Below, in pieces: positions 5,085 through 9,582 of a DNA stretch of 9,582 nt. The position numbers and the translations under genes are program-made. The DNA comes from Bacillota bacterium (GTDB taxonomy: Bacteria > Bacillota > Clostridia > Peptostreptococcales > Anaerovoracaceae). Position 1 is the first letter of the stretch; the number at the start of each line of letters is the position of its first letter. Location of the stretch: NCBI GenBank assembly GCA_016283945.1, contig JAEENW010000116.1, forward strand, positions 1-9,582, in the 5' to 3' direction. The notes under the pieces are model-generated. The model saw nothing but the letters and a program-made list of their open reading frames with translations, did no database searches and was not told the origin of the DNA.

Positions 5085-8000
5085 ACTCCGCCGACTTCAG
5101 GCTCGTCGCCATATCTATCTTCTTCATGCGGAAGTGGGCGATCACGTTGACCAGCGCGGAGAACAGGGCCGTGAGCAGCGACGCCCAGAGGTAGCTCATG
5201 GGGTCGGTGTCGCGCCCGAACATCATGAGATCTATCTCTACGGACTTGACCAGCCACGCGTGCAGCCAGTGGCCCATCACTATGCCCAGGGCTATGCCTA
5301 TCATCGTCAGCACGATGTTCTCCCTGTAGATGTAGGCCGAGACCTCGCCGTCGAAGAAGCCCAGAACCTTGATGGTCGCGAGCTCCCTCTTCCTCTCGGT
5401 TATGTTGATGCTCGAGAGATTGTACAGCACGACCATCGCCAGAGCCGCCGCCGACAGTATGACGACTACCACCACGAAGTCTATCCTCTCCATGCTGTGA
5501 TGGTAGGTGTCGCGCGTGTCCACTATCCTCGAGGCCGCGCCGGCGCCGGCGAGCTTCATGAAGCTCTCGAAGAGACTGTCGCAGCTCTCCTTGCTCCCGT
5601 CGGCAAGCTTGAGTATGTAGCTCGTGGGCTCCCACTCCTCCTCGAAGATCATCTCGTAGTAATCCCGGGTCATGTAGAAGTAGTGCGCGAGGTAGTGCTC
5701 GTTGACCGCGGCGACCCGCACCCTGTAGCGCCCGTCGCCGTTGTCGATGATGAAGGTCTCTCCCGGCCCCACTCCCAGAAGCTCTGAGAGCTTCTGGCCT
5801 ATGATGACGCCCTCGTCCGTTAGCTCGAGCGGCTCCCCGTCGCTCTTCGGACGGAAGGTCCTGAGCTCGACCATGCGGGATAGCTCCTCCGGATCGCAGG
5901 CCTCCATGATGCCGTCGACGCGGTAGCTGTCGGATTCGCAGGTCACGCTGGACACCAGGACCGGCATGGAGTCGGTCACGATCTCCTCGCCCCTGAGGAA
6001 GGCCTCGATGCCGGCCCTCTCCTCCGCGGATGGATCGCCCGCCATGCTCAGCATGACGTCGTACTTGAAGAGCTCGTCGAACTGCCTGTCCATGGTCGAG
6101 AGCAGCGAGGACCTGAGACCGAAGCCCGCGATTATCAGCGCGGTGCAGCCGCCTATGCCAGCGACGGTCATCCAGAAGCGCTTCTTATACCTGAACAGGT
6201 TCCTCGCGGTGAGCTTCCTGAAGAAGCTGAGGCGGCTCCACACGGGCCCTATCCTCTCGAGGAAGATCCTCTTACCCGCGGCGGGAGCCTTTGGCCTCAT
6301 GAGCTGCGCGGGGACCTCCGAGAGGCTGTAGAAGCAGCCCCAGAGGCTCGCGAGCCCCGTGCAGGCGCAGGCGGCGAGGACCGAGAGGACGGAGACCGCC
6401 GGGTAGCTCCTGAGCTGTATGTCGGGAACCTCGTACATGATCTGGTACGCGGTGAATATCATCTTGGGGAAGAGCGTGTAGCCTATGGCGAGGCCCAGAA
6501 GCCCGCCCGCGAGCGAGGGCAGCACTCCGTAGGCTATGTACTTGGCGGAGATCGCGGCGCGGCTGTAGCCGAGCGCCTTGAGGGCGCCTATCTGCGTCCT
6601 CTGCTCCTCAACCATCCTCGTCATGGTCGTGAGGCACACGAGGGCCGCTACCAGGAAGAAGAGCATGGGGAAGACCTTCGCGAGGTTCGCCATGCGGTCC
6701 GCGTCCTGCCCGAAGCCCAGATAACCCGGGTTGGAGTCGCGGCTCATGACGTACCAGTCGCACTCGTCGATCTTGCCCAGCTTCTCACGGGCGTCGTCGA
6801 GCTTGCTCTGCGCGTCGGCTATCTCCTCGTCCGCCTCCTTCTCCGCATCCTCGTATTCCTTAAGACCGTCCTGATATTCCTTCAGACCGTCCTCGTATTC
6901 CCTGACGCCGTCTCGGTACTCGGCGACGCCGTCGGCGTATTCCTTCTCTCCGTCGGCGAGCTCCTGCTCGGCGTCGGCTATCTTCCTTTCGGCGTCCGCG
7001 ACCTCCTCGTCCAGAGTCTTCTTTGCGTCCTCGAGCTCCTCGAGGCCGTCGTAGTACTCCTTCCAGCCGTCGTCCAGCTCCCTGCGCCCGTCGTCAAGCT
7101 CCTTCTTCGCGTCCTCGAGCTTCTTTCTGGCGCGGTCGAGCTCATTCTGCCCGGCCTTGAGCTCCTTCATCCCGGACTCGTACTGCGCGAGACCCTCGTC
7201 GTAGGCCGCGATCCCCGCGTCTATCTGCTCGAGCTGTGCTTCGAGCTCTGAGATCCGGCTGTCTATGGCTCCTATGGCGTAGCCGAGCTGCATGCGTATC
7301 GCGGGAGGCGTGGCGAACTCGAGCTGAGCCTCATATCCGTCGCGCTGAGCCTGCGCCTGGGCTATGCCCGCGGCGAGCGCCGCCCTGCCGCCCCTCATCT
7401 GCGCTATCATGGGCGCCGAGGAGTCTATCTGCTTCTTCGCGTCCGCGAGAGAGCTCGCTCCGTCCGCCAGCTCGGCGTCACCGGCCTCGAACTTCTCGAG
7501 GCCCTTCTCGTACTCCTTGAGCCCGTCAGCGTATTCCTTCTCGCCGTCATGAAGCTCCTTCAGGGCGTCCGCGATCTCCTTTTCGCCGTCGGCTATCTCC
7601 TTCTCGGCGTCGGCGACCTTGTCCTTTAGCTCCTGCTTCGCGTCGGCGAGCTCCTTCTTTCCGTCCTCTATCTCCTGCAGGGCATCCGCGAGCTCCTGCT
7701 TCGCGTCGGCGAGCTCCTGCCTCGCGTCGGCGAGCTCCTTTCTGGCGTCGGCGAGCTCGTCCCTCGCGTCCGAGAGCTCCTTCTCGGCGTCAGCCGAGGC
7801 GTCGTCCAGCTCGGCCTGGGCGTCGTCGAGCTTCTCGGCAGCCTCGCCAACGACATCATCGTAGCGCAGCGCCGCCCTCTCCTCGGCGAAGTCCTCCATG
7901 CCGTCGATCACGCCGTCTATGAGCGCGTCGTACTCCCCGCTGAAGGCGGTGAGCTCCCTCGCGCCCTTCACGGTGAAGAAGGCCGCGGCGTAATAGTCCA

Positions 8001-8688
8001 TGTCGAAGGCCTCCTCCTGCAGGTAGACGAAGGCCCCTATGCTGCCCGTACCTATGCTGCCGGTACCGCGCTCGACGCTTATGTAGTAGGGGCTCGCCGC
8101 GACCCCGCAGATGCGGTACTGAGAGTACCTTAGCCGGGGCTCGGAGTCCTCGTCGTCCTCGTCTTCATCGTCCTTGCCGTCGCTCTCAGCGGCGCCGGAG
8201 CCGTCCTCGGGGTCCTTCGGGTCTTCGTCCTCCTCGAGCTGCAGCTCTATGATGTCGCCCACGGAAAGGCCCAGCTCGGCCATCAGCTGCTTGTCCGCGA
8301 GGCAGTCGTTCGGCCCGGAGGGCCACTCGCCCTCCTTGAGCTCCAGGAGGTTGAGCTCCTTCGGCATGGACCAGAGCTTGACGACTATGTCGCTGCCGCC
8401 GCCGAGCGCGTGGGCGTCGAGCTGGTAGACTCCCTCACCCTTCTCGATCTCGTCCCTCGCGAGCACGGCCTGAACGTCTTCCTCTGTTATCCCCAAAGTA
8501 GAAAGCACCCTGATGTCCATGAACTCTCGTTCGTCCATGTAGGCATCCAGGGTGTTCTTCATGTCGGGCGCGGTCGCTCTGAGGCCGCACAAAAAGGCCA
8601 CCGCGAGGGCGGCCAGTATGAGTATCGAGATGAATCTGCTGCGGGAATTTGCGACCTCCCGCGCGAAGTCCTTGAAGAGCGGGCTCAT
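5083..8688 (-). CDS. ABC transporter permease, FtsX/MacB type, with giant extracellular coiled-coil stalk
   Basis: With ATG at 8688 the protein has 1201 residues. Eight membrane segments are visible: TM1 19-36, TM2 671-689, TM3 719-739, TM4 764-785, TM5 838-857, TM6 1069-1090, TM7 1115-1137, TM8 1165-1185. They form two FtsX modules, each with the family's E-x-R motif: EEQRTQIGALKALG (694-707) and ERKRELATIKVLG (1098-1110). The loop TM1-TM2 (about 635 residues) lies outside the membrane. It holds a MacB-like part, an acidic insert (152-184), and a coiled coil (278-637) built from ELADAxx and EYxDGLK heptads and broken near 420-470, implying an antiparallel hairpin. A second outer domain spans 858-1068. 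The ATPase stop codon is 2 nt upstream, so translation is coupled; an in-frame GTG at 8697 is an alternative start. FtsX-type systems usually transmit force or move lipids and peptides; the substrate is unknown. Confidence 0.92.
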   Translation of the reverse strand: MSPLFKDFAREVANSRSRFISILILAALAVAFLCGLRATAPDMKNTLDAYMDEREFMDIRVLSTLGITEEDVQAVLARDEIEKGEGVYQLDAHALGGGSDIVVKLWSMPKELNLLELKEGEWPSGPNDCLADKQLMAELGLSVGDIIELQLEEDEDPKDPEDGSGAAESDGKDDEDEDDEDSEPRLRYSQYRICGVAASPYYISVERGTGSIGTGSIGAFVYLQEEAFDMDYYAAAFFTVKGARELTAFSGEYDALIDGVIDGMEDFAEERAALRYDDVVGEAAEKLDDAQAELDDASADAEKELSDARDELADARKELADARQELADAKQELADALQEIEDGKKELADAKQELKDKVADAEKEIADGEKEIADALKELHDGEKEYADGLKEYEKGLEKFEAGDAELADGASSLADAKKQIDSSAPMIAQMRGGRAALAAGIAQAQAQRDGYEAQLEFATPPAIRMQLGYAIGAIDSRISELEAQLEQIDAGIAAYDEGLAQYESGMKELKAGQNELDRARKKLEDAKKELDDGRRELDDGWKEYYDGLEELEDAKKTLDEEVADAERKIADAEQELADGEKEYADGVAEYRDGVREYEDGLKEYQDGLKEYEDAEKEADEEIADAQSKLDDAREKLGKIDECDWYVMSRDSNPGYLGFGQDADRMANLAKVFPMLFFLVAALVCLTTMTRMVEEQRTQIGALKALGYSRAAISAKYIAYGVLPSLAGGLLGLAIGYTLFPKMIFTAYQIMYEVPDIQLRSYPAVSVLSVLAACACTGLASLWGCFYSLSEVPAQLMRPKAPAAGKRIFLERIGPVWSRLSFFRKLTARNLFRYKKRFWMTVAGIGGCTALIIAGFGLRSSLLSTMDRQFDELFKYDVMLSMAGDPSAEERAGIEAFLRGEEIVTDSMPVLVSSVTCESDSYRVDGIMEACDPEELSRMVELRTFRPKSDGEPLELTDEGVIIGQKLSELLGVGPGETFIIDNGDGRYRVRVAAVNEHYLAHYFYMTRDYYEMIFEEEWEPTSYILKLADGSKESCDSLFESFMKLAGAGAASRIVDTRDTYHHSMERIDFVVVVVILSAAALAMVVLYNLSSINITERKRELATIKVLGFFDGEVSAYIYRENIVLTMIGIALGIVMGHWLHAWLVKSVEIDLMMFGRDTDPMSYLWASLLTALFSALVNVIAHFRMKKIDMATSLKSAE
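7633..7779 (-). repeat. In-frame 21-bp tandem repeat encoding ELADAxx heptads
   Basis: Seven consecutive 21-bp units encode one heptad each (mostly E-L-A-D-A-[RK]-[QKD]) in the first coiled-coil arm of the permease. Neighbouring units such as 7690-7710 and 7711-7731 differ at only one base, while the units at 7633-7674 are more diverged. Because a unit equals one heptad, gain or loss by slippage would keep the frame and the coiled-coil register while changing stalk length. Confidence 0.8.
8036..8065 (-). repeat. 15-bp tandem duplication in the permease
   Basis: Units 8036-8050 and 8051-8065 are identical except for one base and encode the peptide duplication GTGSI-GTGSI in the outer domain of the permease (about residues 208-217). 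It is a short flexible Gly/Ser/Thr segment. A recent small in-frame duplication is the simplest explanation. Confidence 0.75.
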
Positions 8689-8690
8689 CG

Positions 8691-9392
8691 CTACCACTCG
8701 ATCTCGGAGATGTCGGCGGGGCTGGGATTGAGGGTCACGCTCTCGGCGGTCCCGTTCTTGATCCGGATCACTCGGTCAGCCATCGGCGCGATGGCGCTGT
8801 TGTGGGTGATGACCACGACGGTCACGCCCTTCTGCCTGCAGGTGTCCTGAAGTATCTTGAGGACCTGCTTGCCGGTGACGTAGTCGAGCGCTCCCGTGGG
8901 CTCGTCGCAGAGCAGGAGCTTGGGGTTCTTGGCGAGGGCGCGGGCTATCGCGACCCTCTGCTGCTCGCCGCCTGAGAGCTGGGCGGGGAAGTTGTTCAGC
9001 CTCCCGCCGAGGCCGACCTCCTCGAGCACCTCCTTCGCGTCGAGCGGATCCCTGCAGATCTGCGAGGCGAGCTCGACGTTCTCGAGAGCGGTGAGGTTCC
9101 CAACCAGGTTGTAGAACTGAAAGACGAAGCCTATGTCGTTCCTGCGGTAGGCGGTGAGCTGGCGCGCGTTCATGCCGCTGATCACGGTGCCGTCGACCTC
9201 GATGAGCCCTCCGCTGCAGGCGTCCATGCCGCCGAGCATGTTGAGGACCGTGGTCTTTCCGGCGCCGGAGGGGCCGACTATGACGCAGAACTCGCCCTTC
9301 TCAATGTCAAAATCGATGTGGTCGACCGCCTTGATGACCACATCTCCCGTACGGTAGATCTTGCTGACATCTCTGAAGCTTACGAAGCTCAT
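8691..9392 (-). CDS. ABC transporter ATP-binding protein, MacB/LolD-like
   Basis: This 233-residue nucleotide-binding subunit has every catalytic motif intact: Walker A GPSGAGKTT (40-48), Q-loop Q92, signature LSGGEQQ (139-145), Walker B LLLCDEP (159-165, catalytic E164), D-loop ALD (168-170) and switch H197. Its closest general relatives are the MacB/LolD/FtsE-type ATPases that pair with FtsX-fold permeases, which fits the permease that follows after 2 nt. It would dimerise on the cytoplasmic face and drive conformational changes in the permease, including its outer stalk. ATG at 9392 fits the family N-terminus (MSFVSFRDVSKIY), but no Shine-Dalgarno is visible in front of it. The stop of the upstream gene is 18 nt away and in the same frame, so translation may rely on coupling or re-initiation. 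Confidence 0.95.
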   Translation of the reverse strand: MSFVSFRDVSKIYRTGDVVIKAVDHIDFDIEKGEFCVIVGPSGAGKTTVLNMLGGMDACSGGLIEVDGTVISGMNARQLTAYRRNDIGFVFQFYNLVGNLTALENVELASQICRDPLDAKEVLEEVGLGGRLNNFPAQLSGGEQQRVAIARALAKNPKLLLCDEPTGALDYVTGKQVLKILQDTCRQKGVTVVVITHNSAIAPMADRVIRIKNGTAESVTLNPSPADISEIEW

Positions 9393-9406
9393 CGCGGGAA
9401 GAAAGG

Positions 9407-9425
9407 CTCAGATGATATATCTGAG
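9407..9425 (-). other. Perfect inverted repeat spanning the upstream gene's stop codon
   Basis: CTCAGAT (9407-9413) and ATCTGAG (9419-9425) form a 7-bp perfect stem with a 5-nt loop. The TGA stop of the upstream gene (9410-9408) is inside it. On the minus strand CCTTTCTTCC follows, a pyrimidine-rich but interrupted tract. It could be a weak terminator or attenuator before the transporter genes, or an operator. Only the structure is certain. Confidence 0.45.
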
Positions 9426-9582
9426 ATATTCGACGAAGTCGTCGTAGCCGCTGTCGATGAAGTCGCCGAGCAGCGGATGGTTGAAGCTGTAGCGGCCCAT
9501 GGGGACGAGGCGTCCCGCGATGGCGCTGGTGTGTATCATGGTCTCCGCGGAGAGTATGCCGGTGCTCGTGTACGAGGCGACC
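9408..9582 (-). CDS. C-terminal fragment of an unidentified protein
   Basis: The minus strand is open from the window edge to TGA at 9408-9410, giving 57 C-terminal residues that include SAIAGRLVPMGRYSFNHPLL and end in a tyrosine-rich tail (EYLRYII). Codon use matches the neighbouring genes (GC-rich third positions with ATA), which supports real coding. I do not recognise the family. No membrane helix is seen. It lies directly upstream of the ABC transporter, with only 15 nt between its stop and the ATPase start, so it is probably in the same transcript. Confidence 0.65.
   Translation of the reverse strand, partial: VASYTSTGILSAETMIHTSAIAGRLVPMGRYSFNHPLLGDFIDSGYDDFVEYLRYII

Noticed and set aside
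5009..5635. N-terminal extension of the glycosyltransferase frame to 651 codons
   Set aside because: The extension is antiparallel-free but overlaps the permease coding region on the same strand in another frame, and no usable start lies between the permease stop and ATG 5008. The conserved GT4 N-terminus begins right after ATG 5008.
7633..7779. Regular repeats as a CRISPR array
   Set aside because: Units are contiguous without spacers, 21 bp long and in frame within a coiled-coil gene.
7619..7864. Serine/alanine-rich plus-strand open frame
   Set aside because: It is the antisense image of the 21-bp coiled-coil repeat of the permease; its low-complexity sequence follows from the repeat.
8689..8697. 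GTG at 8697 as the start of the permease
   Set aside because: It would overlap the ATPase stop codon and has no better ribosome binding site. ATG at 8688 starts just before the conserved amphipathic N-terminus. The GTG start cannot be excluded.

Overview
The window reads as a piece of the chromosome of a GC-rich anaerobic Gram-positive bacterium, most likely a gut or rumen member of the Bacillota (class Clostridia); this placement is inference. It rests on a dockerin-type secreted protein, an ABC transporter with a very large FtsX-type permease of a kind common in that group, a near-consensus sigma-A promoter (TTGACA, 17 bp, CATAAT), an intrinsic terminator, and clear Shine-Dalgarno sites before some genes. 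ATA (Ile) and AGG (Arg) codons are used freely although the DNA is GC-rich, which argues against Actinobacteria. No lineage can be named with certainty.

All six genes lie on the minus strand, so the order of transcription runs from the right end of the window to the left. At the right edge (9408-9582) is the C-terminal end of an unidentified gene. Next come an ABC ATPase (8691-9392) and its permease (5083-8688), which are 2 nt apart and must work as one transporter. The permease has two FtsX-type membrane modules. Its first extracytoplasmic region carries a long antiparallel coiled-coil hairpin and a strongly acidic insert. A GT4-type glycosyltransferase (3680-5008) follows, and 16 nt after it a YbaK/EbsC-type Cys-tRNA(Pro) deacylase (3193-3663). 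Then comes a secreted multidomain protein ending in a dockerin (655-3114), closed by an intrinsic terminator at 581-610. A small polytopic membrane protein (1-409, cut by the window edge) has its own strong promoter.

The sequence suggests at least three transcription units: ATPase-permease (possibly with the upstream gene), glycosyltransferase-ybaK, and the dockerin protein, plus the separate membrane-protein unit. The glycosyltransferase has no Shine-Dalgarno site but has an extended -10 element 9 nt before its ATG, so a leaderless mRNA is predicted. The dockerin gene has a perfect TGATATAAT extended -10.

The most unusual object is the permease: an extracellular coiled-coil stalk of about 360 residues, partly encoded by an in-frame 21-bp tandem repeat. 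Next is the dockerin protein, a probable cell-surface or scaffold-bound binding protein with a beta-helix-like core and a duplicated beta module but no recognisable enzyme domain. I see no CRISPR array, transposon, tRNA, rRNA, phage or toxin-antitoxin module, and no gene-free stretch longer than about 245 bases.
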